Assembly: GCA_002315555.1 (NCBI GenBank)
Contig: DCHF01000055.1
Span: 145,734-209,733 of the forward strand
DNA: 64,000 bases
Source of the DNA: Lachnospiraceae bacterium UBA1759
GTDB lineage: Bacteria; Bacillota; Clostridia; Lachnospirales; Lachnospiraceae
Direction: 5' to 3'
This document shows positions 44,884 through 53,723 of the stretch, piece by piece. A program made the translations under genes and the position numbers. How positions within the stretch are numbered: the first letter of the stretch is position 1; each line of letters starts with the position of its first letter. The notes beneath the pieces are model-generated. The model did not search any database, was not told the origin of the DNA, and saw nothing but the letters and a program-made list of their open reading frames with translations.

Positions 44884-46406
44884 GCGTTCTCACCTCCTGC
44901 ATTATTCTGAAGCGCTTGTGAGGCTTCATACTCCGCCTCCTTCTGCCTTCTCATTTCATACAGCTCTTCCAGGATCTTCTCCTTCCGTTTACCGGTATAG
45001 TGGTCGAGGGACATAATGATGCCCGGGATGATATTGCCGGCCACACCGGACAGGACGACCAGATAGAAGATATTATTCAGAGTCTGTACGGACTGTACCA
45101 CGGAGATCGTGGTTCCGCCCAGGGATTTTGCACTGGTGTAGCCGATCAGGACCAGGCCTGCCGGGAACAGAAGGCTTTTCCAGAAACCGGAGATGCGTCC
45201 GGCGGTGGAGGAGAGGGCAAAGACCATTGCTTCGCTGCGGACCGGTTCACCGTACTTTTTCCAGGACATGTATTCCATGTAATCGGTGCTATCCGCGAGC
45301 AGGATCTTGCGGGAGGAACTCATGGCGCCGTTCGGGAGTCCCGCAAAACCGATCAGGATCATGACGAAGGACAGGGGAAGGCTGCGCGGACCGGTGATGA
45401 TACCGACGATCAGAAGGATCACATACAGGGTGCCGGTGTAGAAATAGCCGCCGCAGATGATGTCGCGGGAAGAAATCTTATTGCCGATGAACGGGACGGA
45501 CAGGATACCGATGTAGGACAGTGTCGCACTGATGACACCGGCGGCCGAGGCCATCCAGAAGGCATCGAGGGTCTCCAGATAGAGGTAGGCCAGACCGGAG
45601 TAGCAGATCTGGCGGATGGAGTCGACGATCTGGGAGAAGATCAGGCACCACATCGGCCGGTTGAGGAGGAGCACCTTGAAATTCAGTTTGACCGGTGTTT
45701 CCTTGCGCCACTTTGCCGCGGTCTTTTCTTTCAGGGTAAAGGCCGGAATGATCATGAAGAAGAAGCCCACCACGGCGAAGAAGATGGAGAAGAGCAGATA
45801 GATGAGCTGCTCCTGTTCCATATACAGGGCGATGAACACGGGGATCAGACCGGACGGAAGCATGCCGCCAAAGGTGGAGGCAAACTGGGCGACCGTGTAG
45901 AAGTTCTTGCGGTCCTTCGGGTTCGTGGTCATACGGGCGGAGATCGTGTTCAGTGACATGTCGTAGAAGCCGTCGCAGATGATGTAGATCAGATAGAATA
46001 TGAATACGTAGACGATGCGGAGCTCGATATTGACGTTCGGTACGACGAACAGGAGGATCGATGATATAGCGAGCGGAAGCGGCGTGATCAGCGTAAAAGC
46101 CTTGGTCAGCGTCTTACCGTTCTTCATTTTACGGTCCATAATGATGCCGGCCACCGGATCCACGATGATGTTGGCGATCTTGGCCACGAGCTGCAGTATC
46201 AGGACGTATGCTGCGGCAATACCCATGAAACGGGTCAAAAACAGCGTGAGGGCGTACGCCTCCACATCCTGTGCCATGGAATTACCGAAGATGCCGGCGG
46301 AGTACCCCAGCTGTTCCTTCACGGTAAAGGAAGGATTGTTTGCCACTTTGCTCCATCCGTTTTTGACTTTTTGAAACATGTTTTGTCTGCCTTTTTCCGA
46401 ACTCAT
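44880..46406 (-). CDS. GPH-type MFS transporter
   Basis: Membrane symporter of the glycoside-pentoside-hexuronide or a close MFS family, 508 residues, about 12 helices. Family cues: QLVAKIANIIVDPVAGIIMDRKMKNGKT after helix 2, corresponding to the usual WDxxxDPxxG pattern but with IVDPV, and LADSTDYMEYMSWKKYGEP in the central-late region, a GPH hallmark. It starts after GGAGGTCCT. The charged C-terminal tail (from about 475) overlaps the lipoprotein gene. It is divergent from the metallophosphoesterase operon and shares a repeat-rich control region with it. Confidence 0.87.
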   Translation of the reverse strand: MSSEKGRQNMFQKVKNGWSKVANNPSFTVKEQLGYSAGIFGNSMAQDVEAYALTLFLTRFMGIAAAYVLILQLVAKIANIIVDPVAGIIMDRKMKNGKTLTKAFTLITPLPLAISSILLFVVPNVNIELRIVYVFIFYLIYIICDGFYDMSLNTISARMTTNPKDRKNFYTVAQFASTFGGMLPSGLIPVFIALYMEQEQLIYLLFSIFFAVVGFFFMIIPAFTLKEKTAAKWRKETPVKLNFKVLLLNRPMWCLIFSQIVDSIRQICYSGLAYLYLETLDAFWMASAAGVISATLSYIGILSVPFIGNKISSRDIICGGYFYTGTLYVILLIVGIITGPRSLPLSFVMILIGFAGLPNGAMSSSRKILLADSTDYMEYMSWKKYGEPVRSEAMVFALSSTAGRISGFWKSLLFPAGLVLIGYTSAKSLGGTTISVVQSVQTLNNIFYLVVLSGVAGNIIPGIIMSLDHYTGKRKEKILEELYEMRRQKEAEYEASQALQNNAGGENA

Positions 46407-46442
46407 AGGACCTCCTCATTTATGTACAGGAAATAAGTGTCT

Positions 46443-46537
46443 ATAAGATGCTTTTACCCATTTTTCGGCAATATGTCAATAATAAGATGCTTTGTCGAAA
46501 ATTATTATGTCATTTTGTCGAAAAAATGATATATAAT
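46443..46537. promoter_or_regulatory. Divergent control region with two direct-repeat pairs
   Basis: ATAAGATGCTTT occurs at 46443-46454 and 46482-46493. TTTGTCGAAAA occurs at 46491-46501 and 46514-46524, about two helical turns apart. The leftward promoter is TTGACA (46474-46479, minus strand), 17 bases, TAAAAG (46451-46456), framed by the first pair. The rightward promoter has TATAAT at 46532-46537 with a weak minus-35, overlapped by the second pair. Each repeat pair therefore covers one promoter. Confidence 0.6.
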
Positions 46538-46561
46538 TAAAGTATATCGAAGGAAAGGGGC

Positions 46562-47845
46562 GTGATCTTTACGGAACTTTTATATATCGGAGCGGGCGTC
46601 ATCGCACTGCTTGTCGCAGCGGTCTTCATCGCCTATGAGGTCCTGTATCCGCATTATGACAAGAACAACGGGACGGTGCTTGAAACACAGGGAAAGGTCG
46701 TCTATGTGAAGAATCCGGGCGGAACGCCGTATCTTATGAAAACAGATGCGAACGGGGAAGTGCTGGATACGGACTTTAAGATCGTGACCAGTACGGATCT
46801 TCACGCTCATTCGGAGAATTCCGGGCTTTCCTTTGGTGCACTGTCGCGCTTTCTGGATATGGAAAAGCCGGACCTTGTGATCCTCCTCGGTGATAACGTG
46901 GTGGGCCACACGGACGATGAATATCAGAAGAAAATGATCCGCTTCTTTGAGGAGCGGAAGCAGTATTACGGATTTGTGCTCGGAAACCATGATCCGGAGA
47001 AACGGATCCGGGAAGCGACCGCGATGAGGGCGATGGACGCGCATACGAGCGTGGAAGAACTGCCCGTTGAAATGCGGAAAGAGATCGTGAAAGCCGGCCG
47101 GAAATGGGCGTTTGAAACGCAGGCGGCATCGCCGTACTGTATCGTGTTTGACGAGGACCCGTCCCTTCAGGGCGCCGGGACCTGTGCCGTCAACATCCGG
47201 AACAGTCATAAGATCACACAGAGCCTGTTCTTTTTTGACAGCGGAGACTATGTCCTTGGCTTGAAAAGAAAGGACTACGGCACGGAAAAACGGTGCTACG
47301 GCAACATCACGAAGGAGCAGCTTCTCTGGTACGAACGGCGGCTCCGGGAAATCACGGAGGAGAATCACGGCGATCGTCCCAAGAGCATGGCGTTTTTTCA
47401 TATCCCGTTCCCGGAATACTACGATGCGTTCCGCGAAGCGCGGCTGCATCGGAACGGTACCAAACGGATCTTCGGTACCAATTTTGAAAAGCCCTGCTCC
47501 GGCGATGTCAACGAAGGCGCCTTTGAGACGATGCTGAAAAACGGCTCCACGCGGATCTGCGTCTGTGGCCATGACCATAAAAATGATTCCGTGATCCGCT
47601 ATCGGGGGATCACGCTTATGTATTCGATGGGCCTGCCGTTTGACGGCGCCTATAATCGCCACAAAAAGAGCCGGGTGAGAAAACTGCTTTACCGGATCAG
47701 CCCGAAGCTCAACACCTTCTCCGAGGGCGTGTCCGTTTTCCGTGTGGAGGAAACGGGGCGCGTGGAGATCCATGCGCGGTATGCGCATGATATCGATGCG
47801 TACCGCGGACTGGAACGGTATTTTAAGTCAGCCTATTTTATGTGA
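46562..47845 (+). CDS. Membrane-tethered metallophosphoesterase 1
   Basis: Calcineurin-like two-metal phosphoesterase, 427 residues. GTG start at 46562 right after GGAAAGGGG; no ATG exists in frame before the domain. One N-terminal membrane helix (about 4-25), then the phosphoesterase domain with DLHAH, LLGDNVVGH, VLGNHD and CGHDH, the standard metal ligands. It acts on a phosphomonoester or diester, probably on the outer face of the membrane, although the N-terminus has few charges to fix topology. First gene of a four-gene operon; 27 bases to the next gene. Confidence 0.85.
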   Translation: MIFTELLYIGAGVIALLVAAVFIAYEVLYPHYDKNNGTVLETQGKVVYVKNPGGTPYLMKTDANGEVLDTDFKIVTSTDLHAHSENSGLSFGALSRFLDMEKPDLVILLGDNVVGHTDDEYQKKMIRFFEERKQYYGFVLGNHDPEKRIREATAMRAMDAHTSVEELPVEMRKEIVKAGRKWAFETQAASPYCIVFDEDPSLQGAGTCAVNIRNSHKITQSLFFFDSGDYVLGLKRKDYGTEKRCYGNITKEQLLWYERRLREITEENHGDRPKSMAFFHIPFPEYYDAFREARLHRNGTKRIFGTNFEKPCSGDVNEGAFETMLKNGSTRICVCGHDHKNDSVIRYRGITLMYSMGLPFDGAYNRHKKSRVRKLLYRISPKLNTFSEGVSVFRVEETGRVEIHARYAHDIDAYRGLERYFKSAYFM

Positions 47846-47872
47846 CTCCGCCTGAACTTTCATGGAGACGTT

Positions 47873-49765
47873 ATGAAAAAGAAAGTCATTCCCTACAAAT
47901 TCATTTACGGAACGAACGGCACCCCGGGCGTCCTCGAGTATCTGCTCGGGGGTGGACGGGATGCGGCCATGATCACGGAATGCTCGAAGCATCATTTGAT
48001 GCAGATCCGTGAGCGCTATGACTGCGCGGATTTCCGGGCCAACAACCTGCTTCGCGCATGGCTTTCTTACGGAGAATACTTTACCGACGCCCTTTCTTCG
48101 GAGTATAAGGAAACGCTTCTTGGCATGCCCTATACCGATGAAGCGGGCAACAGCATGTGTACCTGGACGGAGAACCATCAACTCTGTTTTGCGGCGTGCC
48201 GGCTGCTCCTCGGCGAGCGCTTCCCGGACGATGTCTTCCACGACGGTCAGACCGGCAGCGTGAACGCAGCGGAGGCGGAGAAGAGCATCGACGGCTGGTG
48301 CGACTACATTCTGCGGTTCGGCTTTTCGGAATTCGGAAGCGCGAATTATTATCCGTTGACGTTTATGGGCTGTGCAAACATTCTGGAGTTTTCGCGGAAT
48401 GAGACGCTGAAGGAGAAGCTCCGGATCGTTGTGGATCTTCTGTGTTTCGATGTGATGACATCCGCGACGGAGGACCTTTCGTACAATAAGGCGACGGCGC
48501 GTGCATATATCGACAATAAAACGAATTATAAGAATTACATGAAGCCCATCATCGAGGCGCTTCTTGAACGGCCGGTCACGGACCGGCGGGAGACCGCGGC
48601 GGCCTTTACGGAAATGCTCGCACACCGGGATGAGAACGGCGAGCCGTACTACCGGATGCCGGCGGTCTTTAAGGAGATTTTCTCTGATACGGAAAAGGAA
48701 CTCTATGAAAGTAACGGCGTGGATGTGACCGAGTTTAAAAAACTCGGACTGGACCGTTATTCCGAGGAAAAGGTCCGCTATCAGTTCACGCTCGGCGCCA
48801 TCACGCCCAGGCAGGTGATCGCGCATACGGTCCGCTATCTTTCCGAGCACCGGATGTATCAGAATTCGATGCTTCACGTGCTGTCCCCGTTTGACCATCC
48901 GGTCTTTTACCGGACGCCGCTCCTGTATCTGGTGCGCTGTCTGGTACCCCTCCGTTTCGATGACATGGCGACCGGCCGAGGAAACTGCGTGACGTATGTG
49001 CGCGGGAACTACGCGGTCTCCAGCCTCCGGAAGTATCACGTGGGCATGGGCGCTTTCCAGCAGAACACGTTCTCGGTCACGATCGGCGACCTGGGACTGT
49101 TCGGGAATTGCCCGACCGGAAACAATGACAAATCAAAGAGCCCGGACTACTGGACCGGATCTCTTGTCAATCCGGATATTGCACAGGATAAAGGCGTACT
49201 TCTTGTAATCTATGATTTGAGTAAAAATAAGAAAAAAGATCAAAAAACCCATCTGTTCTTCCCGCTTAACAAATTTGATGAGGTGAACACGGAGCATCAG
49301 CGGGCGGGCATCCTGTTTGCCCGGAAGGACGGCGTCAATGTGATGGTCCGGACGAACCGCTATGAGGTCCTGCCCCCGCAGGACGATGTTTCGCTGCGCT
49401 CCGGCAACAAACTGGCAAACCACGACTTTTCACAGTACGACCTGATGAACCGCGCGGCGGGCCGCCACTTTTATATTTTTGATTTGGACACGGAGCTTTC
49501 CTTTGAAGCCTTCACGGAAGACCGCCTGAACCGCCCTTTCGCCTTTGACGAGCAGAAGCTGACCTATGACGGGCGGGTGCTTTCCTACAGGAAAAGCTTT
49601 ACCGCGAACGGCGTATCCGAAGAGCCCTTTGTACGGCTGAGGAGCAAGTACATTGACGGCGGAGTGTACCGCGCCGGCGATCCGGTCCTGCGCTTTGTGA
49701 GGAACGGGTATTCTCATACGATCGATTTTGGGAAAAAGACCCGGGAAGAAGGTGGCGTATGCTGA
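47873..49765 (+). CDS. Unknown protein A of tandem paralog pair
   Basis: 630 residues, no family recognised, no signal peptide. It is clearly homologous to the next gene: both share RYDCxDF, a (W/Y)(T/S)ENHQ motif at about 100-106, then GFSEFxSxNYxP, GNxxTY, and LTYxG near the C-terminus. The first half is helical with spacing like an (alpha/alpha)6 toroid, and the second half is strand-rich, a layout shared with several polysaccharide lyases and glycoside hydrolases. Asn-His in ENHQ could be catalytic. It is cytoplasmic by lack of export signals. Overlaps the next gene by 7 bases. A lyase, hydrolase or phosphorylase role is only an inference. Confidence 0.7.
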   Translation: MKKKVIPYKFIYGTNGTPGVLEYLLGGGRDAAMITECSKHHLMQIRERYDCADFRANNLLRAWLSYGEYFTDALSSEYKETLLGMPYTDEAGNSMCTWTENHQLCFAACRLLLGERFPDDVFHDGQTGSVNAAEAEKSIDGWCDYILRFGFSEFGSANYYPLTFMGCANILEFSRNETLKEKLRIVVDLLCFDVMTSATEDLSYNKATARAYIDNKTNYKNYMKPIIEALLERPVTDRRETAAAFTEMLAHRDENGEPYYRMPAVFKEIFSDTEKELYESNGVDVTEFKKLGLDRYSEEKVRYQFTLGAITPRQVIAHTVRYLSEHRMYQNSMLHVLSPFDHPVFYRTPLLYLVRCLVPLRFDDMATGRGNCVTYVRGNYAVSSLRKYHVGMGAFQQNTFSVTIGDLGLFGNCPTGNNDKSKSPDYWTGSLVNPDIAQDKGVLLVIYDLSKNKKKDQKTHLFFPLNKFDEVNTEHQRAGILFARKDGVNVMVRTNRYEVLPPQDDVSLRSGNKLANHDFSQYDLMNRAAGRHFYIFDLDTELSFEAFTEDRLNRPFAFDEQKLTYDGRVLSYRKSFTANGVSEEPFVRLRSKYIDGGVYRAGDPVLRFVRNGYSHTIDFGKKTREEGGVC

Positions 49766-51660
49766 CGTGGATCGCAAACTGTATCATCGCTGCATGTACC
49801 AGGACCCTGCCTCGTGACCCGGAGGAGAACTACGACCGCGGGGCGTTGGATGACCTGATCGATGTCCTGGAGGACCCGGAGGGGGCACATCCGGGCATTG
49901 GCTATACGTATGCGGACCTGAACGCAGAGAAGCTCCGGACGATCCTTCAACCGGCGTTTTTCATGGTAAACGGCCGGTATGACTGTGGGGATTTCTGGTA
50001 TCTCCGGCTGCTCAAATTAAAGTATGTTATGGGGGACCGGTTCCCGCTCGAAGAACTGGATCGGGTGTTGACCTCCTTTAAGTTTTGGATCACGTCGCCC
50101 GGCCGTGACAGCGTGTGTTACTATTCCGAAAACCATCAGTGTGTGTTCATCGTCTGCGAGTATCTTGCGGGCGATCTGTACCGGGAAAGCGTCTTTTCCA
50201 TTGACGGGCGGAGCGGCACAGAACATCGAGAAACGGCCAAAGAACGCCTGAAGCTCTGGTTCGGACTCCGGAAAGAATACGGCTTTTCGGAATTCTATTC
50301 GTGTAATTACCTGCCCATCAATTTGGGTGCGCTCGGACTTCTTCTGACCTACGCGACAGACGCGGAAGTGACGGAAATGGCCCGTGAGCTTATAACGGAG
50401 ATCCTGAAGCTGTATGCAGATGCAGCCTTTGAGGGAACCTTTGTCAATGCTTCCGCCCGCGATTATCCGCGGAATCTGGTGAATGCGGCAAAGGACGAAC
50501 CGAACAGCTCCGTGGTGCTTGAGACGCTGTTCGACGATCCCGAAAACGCGTTGTCACACAGGCACAGTACCGTACGTTTTTTCGCGGAGGCTGTGCTGAA
50601 GTACGGAAAATACCGGGTGCCGGAAAGTATTACGGAACGGTACCGCCGTCCGGTCGTTGAGACCGGCGTCGGCATGGGCCTGGACCTTACGGAGCAGAAG
50701 AAGGAGGGACTCATCGGACTCGATGACCGCTCCCTTATGATGCAGCTCGGCGCCGGCGCGCTCACAAATCCCGAGGTAATTGAAAATACCCTCCGGATGA
50801 TGAAGAAATATAAGCTGTACCACAGTGATTTCCTCAGCTGGATCCGGTATCTGACGGTTCCGTCGCTTCGCGTGCTCGGCCTGCTCCCGTGGTGGTCCGC
50901 GCGGAGGAATTATTTCCAGAACGGCATGGCGCTTGAGAAGGGCAATGTCTACACCTACCGGAACGGACATTTCAAAGTATCCTGCCTTCAGACGTACCAT
51001 CCGGGAAGCAGCGGTGCCCAGAAAAATACGATGGCGGTGACTCTCCCTCGTGGTGTCACATTGTTCACGAATCATCCCCTCCGCGCGGAAGACGCCCGGT
51101 GCAGCTTCCGCCGTTCACCGTCTTATTTTGGCGGATACGGTATCGCACCGTGTGCGGCGGCCCACAGGAACGTGGTCCTGATGCTTTACCGGATCCCGAA
51201 GAGGCGGCCGGCATTTGCTCCCTGCGGGATGCAGACATTCACGCACGCCTTTTTCCCTGCGGAGCTTTTTGACGAGTATTCGGTGAACGGAAATGCGGCA
51301 TTTGCCTGCGTGGGCGATACATATGTTGCGGTCATCGGAAAAAACAGGCTTTTATTAAAGACCGTGAATGACCGGGTGTTTGAAGCGCTCGACGGAAAAC
51401 TTGCGGATCCTGAAACGCCCTGTGATCTGATTCAGGAAGGGCGCGAAAGCTATTGGATCTACGAGCTTTCATCGGCGGATAAGGAAGATTACGCGGCATT
51501 TATGGCGAGGGTCCGGAAGAACCGCGCGTCTTATGACGGACAAAGGCTGACCTATGGAAGCGAAACGGAATATGAGCTTACGTACGACGGGGAATTCCGC
51601 GTGAACGGCGAAAGTATGAATACGGATTACGCGTGGGAATGGGGGAAGGAGTATCCATGA
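49759..51660 (+). CDS. Unknown protein B of tandem paralog pair
   Basis: 633 residues, paralog of the preceding protein with the same motif order: RYDCGDF at about 74-80, YYSENHQ at 119-125, GFSEFYSCNYLP, GNVYTY, LTYGSE. Overall identity looks low outside these patches, so the duplication is old and the two proteins may be subunits or act on different bonds. The N-terminus (MLTWIANCIIAACTR) is mildly hydrophobic but not a good signal peptide. It overlaps both neighbours (7 bases before, 4 bases after), so strict co-translation is expected. Function unknown. Confidence 0.7.
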   Translation: MLTWIANCIIAACTRTLPRDPEENYDRGALDDLIDVLEDPEGAHPGIGYTYADLNAEKLRTILQPAFFMVNGRYDCGDFWYLRLLKLKYVMGDRFPLEELDRVLTSFKFWITSPGRDSVCYYSENHQCVFIVCEYLAGDLYRESVFSIDGRSGTEHRETAKERLKLWFGLRKEYGFSEFYSCNYLPINLGALGLLLTYATDAEVTEMARELITEILKLYADAAFEGTFVNASARDYPRNLVNAAKDEPNSSVVLETLFDDPENALSHRHSTVRFFAEAVLKYGKYRVPESITERYRRPVVETGVGMGLDLTEQKKEGLIGLDDRSLMMQLGAGALTNPEVIENTLRMMKKYKLYHSDFLSWIRYLTVPSLRVLGLLPWWSARRNYFQNGMALEKGNVYTYRNGHFKVSCLQTYHPGSSGAQKNTMAVTLPRGVTLFTNHPLRAEDARCSFRRSPSYFGGYGIAPCAAAHRNVVLMLYRIPKRRPAFAPCGMQTFTHAFFPAELFDEYSVNGNAAFACVGDTYVAVIGKNRLLLKTVNDRVFEALDGKLADPETPCDLIQEGRESYWIYELSSADKEDYAAFMARVRKNRASYDGQRLTYGSETEYELTYDGEFRVNGESMNTDYAWEWGKEYP

Positions 51661-52982
51661 AGAAAAAGGAAAAGACCGGGGGCAGGGAGAAAACTGCGGG
51701 ACAGGAGAAGACGACGAAAAACCGTAGGAAAAGAGCGTTGATCGGCATTGTTGCCTCCGTTTTTGTACTGCTTCTTGCGCTGATGATCGCGTTTGATTTT
51801 GTGCTGCCGGTGACCTATTCGGTCGATGAGTCGCAGATACGGAAAAACGAAAACTACAATGTCAAGGTGGTCTCTTCCGGAGAGTTTACCGCACTTGCGA
51901 AAGTGAACCCGGACGGCACCTATTCCGATGAGGATTTCAAAGTCATGGCTTTCACGGACATGCACCTCGACCACTACAAGGAACGCGGGGATTATTCGAT
52001 CAATCTGATGATCCGCGCCATCGTGAATGAGCAGCCGGATCTTGTGATCTTTGACGGCGATATCATTACGTCGTCGTTCAATAACCATCGCGCGCGTCAG
52101 CTTTGCCGCGTCATGGAAGAGCTCGGCGTCTACTGGGCCTACGCGCTCGGAAATCATGAGCATGACAACAACTTCAGCATTTCCCGTACCCTGATGATGC
52201 GGATCTTTGCGTCCTATGACCATTGTCTGGTGGATCCGAAGGCGAAGAAAACATCGGCGGGGGAGAAGGTGGACGGCGTCGGAAACTATGTGATCAACCT
52301 GCTGAATGCGGAGGGCAAGGTGCGCGAGAGCCTGTTCATTATGGATGGCGGGCAGAAGATGGCAAAGAGCGACTTCGCCAGGTATTACGGAACGGAGTTC
52401 ACGGATGCCGACCTGGATTACGACTATGTCAAGGATTCGCAGATCACCTGGTATCGCGAGGCACTGACAAAGATCCGGGAGAAAAACGGGGCCGATGTTC
52501 CCTCTTCCCTGTTCATCCACATCCCGCTCGTCGAGTATGCCGATGCTTACAACACCTACACCGGTGAGACGGAAGTGAGCCCGATGAACCGCTATGAATA
52601 CCCGCTCGGAACGGATGCGGACAATCAGCTGATCTCCGGCCTCCGCCGCGAGACCGTCAATTCCTCCGGCCACAACTCCGGCCTCTTTGACATGCTTCTT
52701 TCCGAAGGCTCCACGAAGCTGGTCGTTGCCGGCCACGATCACATCAACGATTTCATCCTGAACTACAAGGGCATCACGCTTGCGTACTGCGAAACGAGTG
52801 GCTACAGCAGTTACAACGTGCTTTCCAAGAAGGTCGTTCTGGAGGGCGAGGGCCTGATCCAGGGCTATTCGATCTACACCTATGACCGGGACGGCGGCTT
52901 CACGATCGAGACGAAGCATAACGCGGATATGGACTACTACAGTGAGTATGAAGAAGGACTCATGGGCGTGATCCGGAAATGA
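51657..52982 (+). CDS. Membrane-tethered metallophosphoesterase 2
   Basis: Calcineurin-like phosphoesterase, 441 residues from the ATG at 51657, which overlaps the previous stop (ATGA) and follows GGAAGGAG. A very basic 29-residue N-terminus and one membrane helix (about 30-50) give a confident N-in, domain-out topology, so the enzyme works on the cell surface. Metal motifs: FTDMHLDHY, FDGDIITS, ALGNHEH, AGHDHIND. The domain is longer than usual, with an insert near residues 180-260. Last gene of the operon, followed by a strong terminator. Substrate unknown. Confidence 0.87.
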   Translation: MKKKEKTGGREKTAGQEKTTKNRRKRALIGIVASVFVLLLALMIAFDFVLPVTYSVDESQIRKNENYNVKVVSSGEFTALAKVNPDGTYSDEDFKVMAFTDMHLDHYKERGDYSINLMIRAIVNEQPDLVIFDGDIITSSFNNHRARQLCRVMEELGVYWAYALGNHEHDNNFSISRTLMMRIFASYDHCLVDPKAKKTSAGEKVDGVGNYVINLLNAEGKVRESLFIMDGGQKMAKSDFARYYGTEFTDADLDYDYVKDSQITWYREALTKIREKNGADVPSSLFIHIPLVEYADAYNTYTGETEVSPMNRYEYPLGTDADNQLISGLRRETVNSSGHNSGLFDMLLSEGSTKLVVAGHDHINDFILNYKGITLAYCETSGYSSYNVLSKKVVLEGEGLIQGYSIYTYDRDGGFTIETKHNADMDYYSEYEEGLMGVIRK

Positions 52983-52998
52983 CCGCAGGAATAAAAAT

Positions 52999-53037
52999 AC
53001 CACCCCCTCGTTCCGAGCGAGGGGGTGGTTCTTTTTT
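52999..53037. terminator. Terminator after the phosphoesterase operon
   Basis: ACCACCCCCTCG with its reverse complement, 7-base loop, then six Ts. Very stable stem. Confidence 0.9.
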
Positions 53038-53045
53038 ACTGCCTT

Positions 53046-53723
53046 TTAGATCATTCCGACACTGACGGCGATCATCAGTTGGCCGGCGTAGTACAGGGCG
53101 ATCAGAAGATCGACGAAATACATTTTGTGATGTTCCCGGCACTTGTTGTACACGAGAGTGATATCACTTCCGAGAAACAGGGTGATACCGATGGCAAAGA
53201 ACAGCCTGCCGGTGTTCATCGGCTGCGTGAGGAAGGTGACCCAGCTGAAAGCGACCGCAGTGCAGAGCGTCGCAAGATACAGGCTGAGCAGGAGCCGGAA
53301 GTATCCGGGAGCCCGGATCACACACTGCAGCGGGACAAGAACGAGTACCGCAAGCAGGAACGCGGCGGGGATCGATAAGGCCGGGTAGAGCATCGCCGTA
53401 GGAGACAATGCGCCGATGAAGCAGCCGTGTCCGAGGAGGAACAGCACGCTGCCCAGGTAGAAACAAAGGGTATCGTACTTTTTCGGTACCACTTGGTTCA
53501 GGTCCAGAAGGACATCTCCGAACAGGTCCGGGATATGGGCGGCGAGGACCCACAGCGCAAACCGCCGGACACTGCAGTGCGGGACGGAAAGTGCTGTGAT
53601 CAGGACAAAGGCCAGGCTGGAAAGCGTTTTCAGCGTAAGCCTCAGACGATGGTTCTTCCTCCGTTGGACGATCTGCATCAGGATGGGGCACAGGACCCCG
53701 GGAACAAGCAGGACATAGATCAT
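53046..53723 (-). CDS. YhhN/TMEM86 family membrane protein (lysoplasmalogenase-like)
   Basis: Integral membrane protein, 225 residues, about seven to eight helices. Family cues: DLFGDVLLDL (usually LGDxxL) at about 65-74, FYLGSVLFLLGHGCFIGAL at 87-105, and LFLGSDITLVYNK at about 181-193. In animals this family cleaves the vinyl ether bond of lysoplasmalogen, and plasmalogens occur in anaerobic Clostridia, so that role is plausible. Its ATG overlaps the stop of the upstream GH4 gene by one base (TAATG), which implies translational coupling with an unrelated sugar enzyme. Confidence 0.8.
   Translation of the reverse strand: MIYVLLVPGVLCPILMQIVQRRKNHRLRLTLKTLSSLAFVLITALSVPHCSVRRFALWVLAAHIPDLFGDVLLDLNQVVPKKYDTLCFYLGSVLFLLGHGCFIGALSPTAMLYPALSIPAAFLLAVLVLVPLQCVIRAPGYFRLLLSLYLATLCTAVAFSWVTFLTQPMNTGRLFFAIGITLFLGSDITLVYNKCREHHKMYFVDLLIALYYAGQLMIAVSVGMI

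Noticed and set aside
46580..47788. 402-residue minus-strand ORF, and a similar one at 47828-49039
   Set aside because: Mirror frames of the metallophosphoesterase and protein A genes; no start signals.
51627..53003. 458-residue minus-strand ORF
   Set aside because: Antisense across the second metallophosphoesterase; low-complexity Val/Ile/Arg/Asp composition, typical of a mirror frame.
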